From: Apodospora peruviana
Taxonomy: Eukaryota > Ascomycota > Sordariomycetes > Sordariales > Lasiosphaeriaceae
Reading direction: 5' to 3'
Length of the DNA stretch: 64,000 bases
NCBI GenBank assembly: GCA_033439685.1
Contig: JAUEDM010000006.1
Span: 2,294,001-2,358,000, forward strand
Shown here: positions 32,141 through 40,718 of the stretch, in pieces
How positions within the stretch are numbered: the stretch's first letter is position 1
Layout of the letters: every line of letters starts with the position of its first letter
Notes under the pieces: generated by a model
Told to the model about the DNA's origin: nothing
The model's input: only the letters and a program-made list of their open reading frames with translations
Database searches by the model: none
Translations under genes and position numbers: made by a program

Positions 32141-32286
32141 GGGCGTGTGACTCAGTTGGTAGAGCGTTCGCTTTGCATTAGATTCTGCTTTAGGTACTTG
32201 TACCGAGAGTGCTTTCTGGCCCTGCCAGATTGCGAAGACTTATCTATAAATTCGAAAGGTCCTAAGTTCGATTCTTAGCTCGTCCA
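32141..32286 (+). tRNA. tRNA-Ala(TGC) with a 73-nt intron
   Basis: Exons 32141-32177 and 32251-32286 give exactly 73 nt. The anticodon TGC is at 32174-32176 and the intron follows position 37, the standard place. The T arm is perfect (CTAAG, loop TTCGATT, CTTAG). The acceptor stem GGGCGTG/CTCGTCC has the G3-U70 wobble that marks tRNA-Ala. There are three mismatches (6-67, 10-25 and 31-39), so it may be degenerating or a pseudogene. A box (TGACTCAGTTGG) and B box (AGTTCGATTCT) are present. TATAAAA lies about 40 bp upstream and a T-run terminator downstream. Confidence 0.65.
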
Positions 32287-32307
32287 TATCAAATGGGTTG
32301 TTAACTC

Positions 32308-32318
32308 TTTTTGTTTTT
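32308..32318 (+). terminator. Pol III T-run terminator of tRNA-Ala
   Basis: TTTTTGTTTTT begins 22 bp after the tRNA end, the normal RNA polymerase III stop signal. Confidence 0.6.
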
Positions 32319-33472
32319 AGTTGTATAGCTGTAGATTCTTTCTTTTGACCTTGTTGTCTGTACCCCTTTTCGTTTTGTTTTCCTATAGTTTTAAATGCTA
32401 CCGTACATGTACTTGCTGCATTTAACTTGTCCATGTGGTCGGTAGAATGACGAATCCTGGAGGATGGGAGGATAACTTTTCTTGTCTATGTGAGTTTCAG
32501 TCAGTAACCTAGAATATGCCCTTAAGATGGTGAAGTTTAAGAACTCGAGAGCAATGCTGGATTTGCGGTCCTTTTCCGTTCTTCGCTGTCATATGTTCTT
32601 CGGGATCCGGGCCAACAAAGAGAGGAGGAACCAGATTAAACACGCGCCCTCGACCGGGCTCTTGTGATCCTCGAATCTCTATCCGTAAGTGCCCTTTAGA
32701 TGATAATCTTGCCGCCATTGCTACCTTTGTCTGGCACCTGTCATTGGCTTGGCCCGTCTGAGTTTCCAGTTGGCGTTAGTAATCCTTGAAGGGTTATGGT
32801 TACCTGCTCTTTGACTCTTCCTTTGCTTATTCACCTTGTTCTGGCATCTGATACCCTTATCCACGGTAAATAGCACGAGATACCCCTAACTATGCCCACA
32901 ACCTGCTTCTCTTCTCACTGTAGCTCGAGGAGGTCAGCCGGCCAACATGCGCCATCCGGTCATTCGTACTCGGTTCAATTACTTTCTCGCCCTTTTGCCG
33001 AGCACTGTATCAAAGCTGATAAACGGAGAGAACCTGGAGGGGAAAGAATCAGCAAGCTAAAGCTTCAGGTGAAATAAACCCGTCATCAACGGAGCTTTGT
33101 GTAAGCAGATAGAATTCCGGCTCCTCGGCGGGCAAAAAGTCTTCTTCGGAGCCTGAAATTCTTTTTGGTCGCTTTGTGCCCGCAGGCTTCTTTATTCTCC
33201 TCGACAACTTGTTGTTTATTTGATCTCAGCGAGCCAAGGTGGATCGGCCTGCAAGCAACCTAAGGTCGGTCTGGGGCACGCCTCCCGCGTCGTCATCCCA
33301 GCCCCAGCCGCAACAACCGCAGCAAGGCCAACCCTGCAGTGTTCGGCAACATGTAGGAAGCCCGAGAATGTCGCTTTGAAGTCTGCCATTAGGGTCCCTC
33401 TCTTGGCAGATGTCGGAGGTGCGTGTCCGGGGTGTTGTGACGAGCCAGTGCAATGACCCAAACCATTACACC
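32319..33472. other. Gene-free stretch
   Basis: No gene supported. Short frames on both strands around 33,220-33,490 mirror each other and show no motif. Confidence 0.45.
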
Positions 33473-33824
33473 AAACCCCCCTCAATCTCAAAAGGATGCC
33501 AGAATACCAAAGGTGCTAACCTTCGAAATTCTAATGGGTTATATATCGTTGACGGTCGCAATCGTTCGATCAAGCCTCAATCGCGCTAACCGTCGCAGTT
33601 TATTAAAGAAGATAAATATTAGGTTTATATTCAGTATAATGGTTTTTTCTTATTTAAAATACAGCTTTAGAAGGTACTTACACTAAGGTTTGTGATGGTC
33701 GGTGCGACTGAGCCTTGATTGAATGGTTTGCGACCGTCAACGGTATATAACCCATTAGAAATTCCAAAGGCTAACTGACACCTGTGGTATTCTGGCATCC
33801 TTTTGGTGTGAGGGGGTCTAGCTC
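33473..33824. mobile_element. MITE-like element with long inverted repeats
   Basis: Arms of about 115-120 bp (33,474-33,595 and 33,700-33,823) are inverted copies of each other. They share AAAAGGATGCCAGAATACCA near the outer end, TTCTAATGGGTTATATA in the middle and CGTTGACGGTCGCAA further in. They flank an AT-rich centre of about 100 bp. There is no coding capacity. The outer ends read ACCCCCCTCAATCTC on the left and, inverted, ACCCCCTCACACC on the right. A target-site duplication could not be set. This fits a non-autonomous DNA transposon or foldback element. Confidence 0.75.
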
Positions 33825-35945
33825 AGTTAGTTGGTCTGCGTTAATTGAGTGGGTTTTATCACAAGGTTTCTGAATCATGGCAAAGGAGTACCTACAGTCT
33901 AGCAAAACGTTTCCTACAGTTTCTCGAGACCACCTCTAAGTGAAAGCTTCCTCTGGTAAACCCTTGAACCCGTGTGTTGAAAAGATTGAAGTTAGTGACT
34001 TTAAAACCCATCGAAGTAAAGGACGAAGAACCAAGTGGGGTGATGGTCTGGCGGTCAAATATCTAGTGGTTCGAAACATAAGTAGGCGGGTACTAGGGCC
34101 GTAGAGTAGTTTTTCTTATCAGGGCTTTAGTAGGCAATGAAATAAATCACTTTACATATGCTTCTCTCTGGAGAGCCTTTACACTATTAGGAGACCAAGG
34201 CACGCCGCGTGCTTCATAGGGATTTAAGCAATCCAGAAATGGGAAAATATAACGTTATATAGAAATTTATCCGCTAGTCGGTAAGATAAGTGTTAGCTGT
34301 CATGGCATGGCGCTATGCAGTATATAATCCATAGTATTCTAAGCCTTGTCAGCTTGGAATTCGACATCCTTTTGTAATGGGAAGGTTAGCTCAGTGGTGT
34401 GGGTCGTTGTGCGACGCCGTCACATTAGCCTCCGTTATGGTATTTGAGACTAGGTTCCTCTCCGTCTCCAGGCACACTAAGACGACTTAATTTAGTAACC
34501 AGCACTGATTTCTATATATATTTTAACTAAATAACGCCACGTAAAAGCCGTTAACGATGTAACTCTATCCTTCCGGATAGGCCGGTTTCAATTAGGTACC
34601 TACAAGAGAGGTTTTTCTACGTCGATTAGAATAGGTTTGCTCCGCAGAATCAACCACATACAGACCAGAGACCACAACTTGCATCGTGATTACGTCTGCA
34701 GACTGATTTTCATCATTTTTTTGTTATTGCTACCAATAATGGAATTTTCTCTTGAATTAAATAACTGGCAGGCCTGCTTCGCAAGCAGGAGCCTGTAGGG
34801 TCGAAGGGCATGAGGAAAGCGGTCTGGGTAACAAGATTGGGGCCTTATGTGGTAGGCATATTGCCGCTATTATTATCGTTCATGGCTTGTCAGGGTTTTC
34901 TGTTCTCTGGACGACGTCCGATAATCCTGCTTGGTACCAACTACCTCTCCAAGTACCCACTAACCAACAAGCCGTCCGTTGTCGTTACTCTCTGGTCAGT
35001 TCAAGGAAGAACTGTTTCCAATAAGAAGCCTGATGGGAGGCCAAAGCTGTGTTCCATTAGAGTCCGGATCTTCCTTTCTCGAATCATCGTTGTGTTCTTG
35101 GCTAATGAATGCGGTGCAGGCGTGCTGGAATCGACCGCAAATTCCAAGGGGCGCTCATTCGGCAATGCTGACGGAGAAGGTTGGTCTTTGGGGTATCACT
35201 GTCGTCTTCGTTGAGGAGGGAGATTGTGGTCCGCTTGTAATGCAGTATGTCCTCGTTCTAGTCCTTGTCCTTGTTTATGGCTCTGTCATCATGGTCATTT
35301 TGGACCCGCACCTTGGGCTATCCTATTCAAGCCTATGCCTATCGTCTGCTTTGGAGTGTCTCTGTTTGAATTCCTCCAGACTCTTGCTCGCCCGTTGTTT
35401 GACTCGGTTAGCTTCTCGCAGATACGACGGGGGACGGGGTTTGACGTGAGAGGGACGGAGCATCCAGAGGTTCTTGTCGTCATCATTTGCGGACGTGATT
35501 CCACAAGCCTGCATCTTGTTAAAGGATGGCCAATGTCAAGGAGGCGTTCTACGCGGCCTTTGGGTGACGGTGAGTCAAGCTGCCATGCTACGTGATGCTG
35601 GAAGGACCGAGCCCTATGGCTTCATTGCCATGAGAAACATCAATCACATAATTACGAAAAGCAACGCAGATGCAAGTATGAAGACGAGAACTTGATTGTA
35701 AACTGCTATACCGTCACCTTAAGAGGTACTTGGGTAATTGCAGGAGGGCCCCATTTGCAGAGAGAAAAGGATTTTGAGACCTTGGGTATCCCTAAACTCC
35801 AGCCCAATTCCCACGCCATAAGCCAACCACCGTGACCCGTCCCAGATTTCCCCAAATACAAACGACCGGAAAAAGAAAAGGAAACCCGAGTGAGATGCAT
35901 GTCGATGTCGAAATTGAAAATGGTCAGACCCGAAAGATTGTCGAC
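33825..35945. other. Gene-poor, partly AT-rich stretch
   Basis: No gene supported. Two sequences recall 5' halves of tRNAs (about 33,814-33,842, TCTAGCTCAGTTAGTTGG; and about 34,380-34,410, GGTTAGCTCAGTGGTGTGGG) but lack the rest. A short hairpin GGCCTGCTTCGCAAGCAGG lies near 34,772. The open frame 34,810-35,214 has hydrophobic stretches but no recognisable family. Confidence 0.45.
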
Positions 35946-36592
35946 TTAGACTTCGCCGGCAGCCGGGAGAATTTGAATATCGTCGCCCCTAGGAGAGAGA
36001 GAATGGTTAACAACACAAACTGCGATCGAGCAAAAGGTGAAAATAGACTCACTCGTCATCGTTAGGCTCCTCCTTCTTGACTTTCTTGGATGGAGTCTTG
36101 GACTCATCCTCGCTGTCGTCCTCGGCCTTGCCAATGAAATCCGCCGACTTCGTGGCCTTTCCCTTGCGCTTCGCCGGGGTCTTCTTGGCGGATCCGGCAG
36201 TCGCACGTTTCTTCTTGGCAGGGGTCGCGGCCTCCTCGTCTCCGGCGTTGGAGGCAGCGGCCGAGGCGCCGCCGCCCTCCTTACGACGCAATTTCTGGAG
36301 GTGCTGGCTATATTGAGAGAAGAAATAATGTTAGTGTTCCGGTCAAATAACTCTGTGTGTTTGGATCACTCTGAACAAAAGCAGAAAGAAAAAAGGAAAA
36401 AGACTGTCTATCGTGAAGCTCGCGGGAACTGGAATGAAGATACGTGATGGCCTTGACGGTGCAGGTGTACCCCAGGGCATGCATACGTGCCATAACGGCC
36501 CGCAGCTGCTCCTGAGTTGGCTGCAACTCCTGAGTCAGAGATGTGAGCAGATCATGGTCTGCCTCGCGGTCCCAACTCATCCGTTCAGTCAT
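35946..36592 (-). CDS. Myb/SANT-like HTH protein with basic tail
   Basis: Three exons (36444-36592, 36053-36307, 35946-35988) with introns of 136 and 64 nt give 148 residues. Exon 1 is the module: MSWDREADHDLLTSLTQEL, then PTQEQLRAVMARMHALGY and TCTVKAI. It ends in phase 2 at GTATCT. Exon 2 starts the shared tail motif QHLQKLRRKEGGG, followed by a lysine- and alanine-rich region (KKRATAGSAKKTPAKRKGK) and acidic patches. Exon 3 adds GDDIQILPAAGEV. It is a small nuclear, probably DNA-binding protein of unknown target. It is the first complete member of the minus-strand array and shows what an intact gene of this family looks like. Confidence 0.8.
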
Positions 36593-36737
36593 GGTAGAGG
36601 CTAACGACGATGTTGATGAAGGGACTCCAATGGTTTGATACAGGAGATAATGGGAAAAGTTCGAGGTGATTCGATAGTGGTTGGTGGTTGTTTGGTTGTA
36701 AGGAGAATTCAGAAAAGCGGGAGAGAAGCTATGGGGG

Positions 36738-36743
36738 TTTATA
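36738..36743 (-). promoter_or_regulatory. TATA box of the Myb/SANT-like gene at 35,946-36,592
   Basis: TATAAA on the minus strand (CCTTCCTATAAACCCC), 146 bp before the ATG at 36,592 and 75 bp past the stop of the upstream module gene. It shows that the modules have separate promoters. Confidence 0.5.
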
Positions 36744-36817
36744 GGAAGGAGAGGAGACTAGCGCGGATGCAAATGGGGGCGGGCAAGGCGAGATATTGTC
36801 CAGGGTGGGGCAACGGC

Positions 36818-36967
36818 TCACAGTGCAGCACTCGATGTGTAAATGTAGCCCTTCTGGGAGACCTGGTCCAGAATCATTTCCCACTCGGCCGGGGTAGGAG
36901 GTGCACAGGCGATGATTGCTTGTAACAGGGCCAGGTGGCAGTCCGAGTCCCAATTTGTAGGAGCCAT
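36818..36967 (-). CDS. HTH-only micro-gene 1 (49 aa)
   Basis: The protein begins MAPTNWDSDCHLALLQAI and continues PPTPAEWEMILDQVSQKGY, IYTSSAAL. It has the same W-D-x-D start, central W and G-Y pair as its neighbours. The stop TGA overlaps a donor-like GTGAGC in phase 2, the same place where the intact genes splice to their tail exon. No QHLQKLRR-type tail exon is found before the next promoter, so the product may be just the module. Expression is not shown by the sequence. Confidence 0.55.
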   Translation of the reverse strand: MAPTNWDSDCHLALLQAIIACAPPTPAEWEMILDQVSQKGYIYTSSAAL

Positions 36968-37195
36968 TGTGATGGTGAGGTAGATGTTTTGGCTGCTTCG
37001 TCCTCTCTCGTTGTGTGCGGTGCTCGAGATTTGAGAGATGTAGGAGAGAGGAAGAGAGGGCACAGGAGGGGGGAAGAGGATGAGAATATAAGGTGAGGAT
37101 GGGAGACTGCCCCACTGAACTGATATATGCAATCCAGCACCAGGAAAGGGAGAGAGAGCAGTGATTCGAAAGTGAATCCCGAGACAGTAACGTAC

Positions 37196-37353
37196 ACCAA
37201 GGCGGAGCTGCTGAACGTGAAGCCCTTGACGTGAAGTCGATCGGTAACCGCCTTCCAATCTGCATTGGAGAGGTGGATATGATCGACTATCTCGAGCAAG
37301 ATGGCCTCGTGCGTTTCGCTGTCCCATTTCTGTAGTAGGCGCGACGAGCTCAT
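37196..37353 (-). CDS. HTH-only micro-gene 2
   Basis: Starts MSSSRLLQKWDSETHEAI, then SNADWKAVTDRLHVKGFTF and SSSALV. The domain ends at a phase-2 donor GTACGT. Unspliced, the frame stays open to 36,874, but that part looks like leader and promoter of the next gene. One possible acceptor (CATATATCAG at about 37,119) gives no family-like tail. The 3' limit given is the donor site, not a stop codon. Confidence 0.5.
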
Positions 37354-37471
37354 TTTGAAAGCGTAGGTATTCCGGTGATGTGTTTGTGGTGGTGTCATGG
37401 GTGTTTCGGTCAGCAGTTTGTGTTGCGTGAAGTAGATGGAAGAAATGTCAGGTGAAAGAAGGTGAGAGAAG

Positions 37472-37582
37472 GTGAGGGAGGGAAGGCAGTGAGGGAATGG
37501 GAGTGAGGGAGGGAAGGCAGTGAGGGAACGGGAGTGAGGGAGGGAAGGCAGTGAGGAAATGGGAGTGAGGGAATGGCAGTGG
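37472..37582 (-). repeat. 31-bp minisatellite, about 3.6 copies
   Basis: Units begin at 37,472, 37,503, 37,534 and 37,565 with GTGAGGGAGGGAAGGCAGTG followed by AGGGAATGGGA; the last copy is partial. It fills the spacer between two module genes. As a pyrimidine-rich strand (CCCTCACT...) it would lie in the leader or promoter of micro-gene 2. Confidence 0.9.
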
Positions 37583-37583
37583 C

Positions 37584-37739
37584 TTACAGCAAAGCGTTAT
37601 CACTGTAAACATAACCCTTTGCGCGCAGCTCGGATATCATTTCTCGACAGTCTGCGGCGGAGGGCTTGAAGCGGTTGTTCAATGCAATCAAGACATCCAG
37701 AAGCGCCTGTGAATCCCAGGCGTGCTGTTGTCTCGACAT
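37584..37739 (-). CDS. HTH-only micro-gene 3 (51 aa)
   Basis: Starts MSRQQHAWDSQALLDVLIAL, then FKPSAADCREMISELRAKGY and VYSDNALL before TAA. The module pattern matches the neighbours, though the central W is replaced by C. The stop overlaps a good donor (CT|GTAAGC, phase 2). Downstream on this strand lies only the minisatellite, with no acceptor followed by a family-type tail. Confidence 0.55.
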   Translation of the reverse strand: MSRQQHAWDSQALLDVLIALNNRFKPSAADCREMISELRAKGYVYSDNALL

Positions 37740-37841
37740 AGTTGCTTGGTGAAACTGACTGCTTGATGACGTAGATGTGTAGATGTGCAGGTGTTTGGTG
37801 GATTGTGGAAGTTGAAAGTGTATGGATTCGTTTGCAGATGT

Positions 37842-38009
37842 TCAGAGGTGAAAACAAAGTGGTACTCGCCGAATAGCGTTCCAAACCATGTCGTGCCCTC
37901 TTGATCTCATGAAATTCACAACTTCCTCCTGCTGCTCCTTCGTCAAAGCAGGTTGAACTTGGATGATGGCCTCAAAGAGGTCATCGCGGATTTCTTCCCA
38001 ACGTGGCAT
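37842..38009 (-). CDS. HTH-only micro-gene 4 (55 aa)
   Basis: Starts MPRWEEIRDDLFEAIIQV, then LTKEQQEEVVNFMRSRGHD and MVWNAIR; unspliced it ends RVPLCFHL. At the family's phase-2 splice position the sequence is CG|GCGAGT, a possible GC-AG donor. It is most like micro-gene 5 (both begin MPRW and have LTKE in the same place), so these two are probably the youngest duplicates. Confidence 0.5.
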   Translation of the reverse strand: MPRWEEIRDDLFEAIIQVQPALTKEQQEEVVNFMRSRGHDMVWNAIRRVPLCFHL

Positions 38010-38180
38010 CGTATTGGTGACAGGATTGAGGATGATGTTGTATTGCGCGAGTCTCAAATGGTGGCGCGTGATGAGAGTTGAAAGGGAAGATGCGATGTTG
38101 AGCAAAAGAAGTTTGAGCTGCAAAGGGGAAGGGAGCAGCTGCTGAGGATAGCAGCGGGGTAGATAGATAGCGAGAAGGTT

Positions 38181-38339
38181 TCATAAGTACCGTATCAGAT
38201 CCCAGCTCAAGTGGGAGTAGCCTTTACCCTTCATCTCTTCGAGAAGTGCGGTTTGAACTTCCTTTGTGAGAAGGGGCTGGGTGGCTGTATACAGCGCAAC
38301 CAACAAGTCGCGGTCGGTTTCTGGGGTCCATCTAGGCAT
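38181..38339 (-). CDS. HTH-only micro-gene 5 (52 aa)
   Basis: Starts MPRWTPETDRDLLVAL, then LLTKEVQTALLEEMKGKGY and SHLSWDLIR. The module exon up to the donor (CG|GTACTT, 38,191) is 149 nt, the same as in the complete gene at 36,444-36,592. Unspliced it ends YL at 38,181. A CCTAG acceptor-like site lies inside its start (ATGCCTAG|A), in phase with the preceding module, so fusion of modules by splicing is possible. Confidence 0.5.
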   Translation of the reverse strand: MPRWTPETDRDLLVALYTATQPLLTKEVQTALLEEMKGKGYSHLSWDLIRYL

Positions 38340-38512
38340 ATTGATTGATGTAGATGGACGAACGTGGTCTAGAAGCGTAGCGGTGCAACGGTGATATGGT
38401 GAGGGAGGGCGGTAGACGTTCGTTGGTGTTTTGTGAAAGTTTGTGTCGGGGGGAATGGAACGGGGCAACATGAAAACAAATATAAATCACAACGTAGTCG
38501 AACACAACTTGC

Positions 38513-38844
38513 CGTACGCCTTCCCACGTAAAGGAGAAGCCTACGTTGCACTGTCAGTATATACTGCAGAGGTTCGAAATCTACCAGGCCTGTCCTTTTG
38601 GGGGAGAAGTGTTGGCACCAGCTCACCTTTCCCTGTCATGAACTCCAAAATGGAATCCTTATGCTTAGCGGGCGCACTGCCCGCCTCCGAGAGCGCGTTC
38701 GTAAGCGCGCCGCACAAAGCCGCGTGCTGGTTTTTTCGGTTAGCTTTTGGCTCTCACGGTCCTGTTCCCAGATGCGTTTTTTGGGCAAGGCAGGGAGCGA
38801 CTCACGGCGGCCTCGTTCCACTTGGATTCCTTTTGCGCCGCCAT
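38513..38844 (-). CDS. HTH-only micro-gene 6, three exons
   Basis: Exons 38806-38844, 38627-38726 and 38513-38540 join through GTGAGT...AACCAG and GTGAGC...ACGTAG to MAAQKESKWNEAA, HAALCGALTNALSE, SAPAKHKDSILEFMTGKG and FSFTWEGVR. The result fits the module of the neighbours (final F-S-F-T-W-E-G-V-R against S-H-L-S-W-D-L-I-R). It ends at the family's phase-2 site with CG|GCAAGT, a textbook GC-AG donor. No tail exon is recognised. The two inner introns are absent from the other micro-genes; the complete gene at 39,476-40,718 has one near the start. Confidence 0.5.
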
Positions 38845-39475
38845 TGTACTTCCGTCTTTATAAGGTCGTTGGCGGTGGTTTCGTGAAAGAATGTGCTGAT
38901 TGTCGACAAGGTTGGAAAGATATCTGGGGAGGAAGATCGAGAAGGTCGAAAAACGGACGTGGAGGATGATGGCCCGTGATCCGGCATCAGTGCATTCAAC
39001 ATTGGATGGAAAGACATGGACCCTGCGGCAGCTTCGAGAACCTTCAATCTTGAATGCGGTTAAAACTTCGATGTGCAGAGAGCTTCTGGTCCGATGTGTG
39101 CGAGTTACTGTATGACAGTTAGCTTCCACCGAAACCCTCTCCCTCGATCTGTCTCAAGCATGGCCACGACAGCAGATACCCATCAGCACGCGAAACCCGT
39201 GGACGGAAAAGAAGTCGCATTTCCTTCAAAGACCGTTTCGAATCTACCGAGCCCCATCCCATCGCCATCAGGGAATCCAGAACTCCGGATCCGCCACTGC
39301 CAAGAAATGCAATCGTACAACATACCGCCGCTATCGAAAGACGAAATAGCGATATGGCAAAGACGGGACCTAAACACCCGAGAAAGTACCTTCAAACACC
39401 AAGACTCCCAATAACATCCCAGACTCCAGCATAGGTTGTTTAGACCGACCTAGGCGAAAACGACCGAACGAACTC
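38845..39475. other. Spacer with one weak open frame
   Basis: This is the promoter side of micro-gene 6. On the plus strand ATG 39,160 opens 84 codons (MATTADTHQHAKPVDGKEVA...) to 39,414, without a known domain. It runs against the surrounding array. I do not count it as a gene. Confidence 0.35.
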
Positions 39476-40718
39476 TCACGCATCGCCATAATGAAACCTG
39501 ATCAGGTGTCAGCAGCCGACGCCTGTGGAAGACAGACATGAAGAGAGGGATACATACTCGGGCGCATAGTGATCTACGGACGTGGCGTTGTTGTGGGCGT
39601 TGTGGGCGGTAAGGGCACTCAGCACCGCCTCGTCTTCATCCTCTAGCGAGGCGCTCTGGGGCTCGTCAAGCCTGGGTCGCTTCGCGGCTTGCTCGTCGTT
39701 GCTGAGACTGGGGTCCACGGCCAACTCTTCATCGGCCACAGGGGTTTGGTCTTCGGCAGAGAGTTGTCGATCAACAGACGGTTGGCTTTCTCCTTGTCCG
39801 ATTTGTAAACCAGAAACATCAGGACCTCCCGGGACTCCTGGAACACCGGAGACGTTGGGATCACCGGGACCACCTGGACCACCGGGGACAGGAGAGGCGC
39901 CAGCGGCGCCGGGAGATGCTCCGGCTCCTTTGCTTGGAGTCTTCCTCGGGCGCCCTCGACCGGGTCCGGGCCGGCGCGTGATGGGGTTAAGGGTCGGATC
40001 GGATTTCCTAGGGCCGTCGCTGCTGCTGCTTGCCCCTGGGATGGAAGTGCCATTGGAGCTCCCACCATCCGACTTGGCCTGCGCACGACGAAGTCCTTGG
40101 AAGTGTTGGCTGAACAGAACAGGTTTGGTTAGCAACTGCGGCGAGTTTCAGTGCAGTAACTAGCTGTGGTTCAGGCGGTTTGGCTCTGGAGACGAGCTGT
40201 CATAACGGTGCCAGTGGCGACGCAAATTACCACGAGACATCATGCCATAATCGAGAGGCGAAGAGAGTTGAGAGCAAAGAAAGGAGAGGGGTTCTGCGTC
40301 GTGAGCATTGCTTGGCAGCCTAACAATGACAGGCGCCGCTTGAACGATTGCCAAAAAGCGGCACCACGACTGATGATGCGCGTCACAAGCCAATTCGGCT
40401 TTCCGGGTGCACAAAAGCATAACTGAACACACGCACAAGGAAATGCAGGTCAAAAGATCACGACGCGACAAAGAGACGGTAACAGTGACCAAACAAGACT
40501 CACCGACATCCTTCATTCGTGAAGCCGTACCCCAGAGTTCGCATGTGGTTGCCTATCGTGGTCCATTCCGAGCCGCTGATGACGCCGATGTTTTTGACGT
40601 TCAGTATAGTGAAGAAGAGGTCCTTATCCTGCCAATGATCGTCAGCAATGCTGTCTCTAGACAATGTGGCATATAAACTCACAGCGCGATCTGACCAGCT
40701 CTTAGTAGTACTACTCAT
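39476..40718 (-). CDS. Myb/SANT-like HTH protein with AT-hook
   Basis: Four exons (40683-40718, 40504-40628, 39558-40109, 39476-39497) with introns of 54, 394 and 60 nt give 244 residues. The module reads MSSTTKSWSDRA, DKDLFFTILNVKN, GSEWTTIGNHMRTLGYGF, TNEGCR and ends in phase 2 at GTGAGT. The next exon begins with the family tail motif QHFQGLRRAQ, followed by a Ser/Asn-rich stretch and an AT-hook (PGRGRPRKTPSK). Then come collagen-like Gly-Pro repeats (VPGGPGGPGDPN) and an acidic C-terminus. The last short exon adds FHYGDA. The AT-hook supports DNA binding in the minor groove of AT-rich DNA. It is the largest complete member of the minus-strand array. Confidence 0.8.

Noticed and set aside
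34810..35214. 134-codon plus-strand frame with hydrophobic segments
   Set aside because: No family resemblance, no splice signals giving a better model, and it lies in a repeat-rich stretch.
37472..37582. CRISPR-like array
   Set aside because: The units are directly adjacent 31-bp copies without unique spacers, in a eukaryotic genome; it is a minisatellite.
39160..39414. 84-codon plus-strand gene
   Set aside because: No domain, no introns, no conserved feature, and antisense to the direction of the surrounding array. Kept only as a weak open frame.
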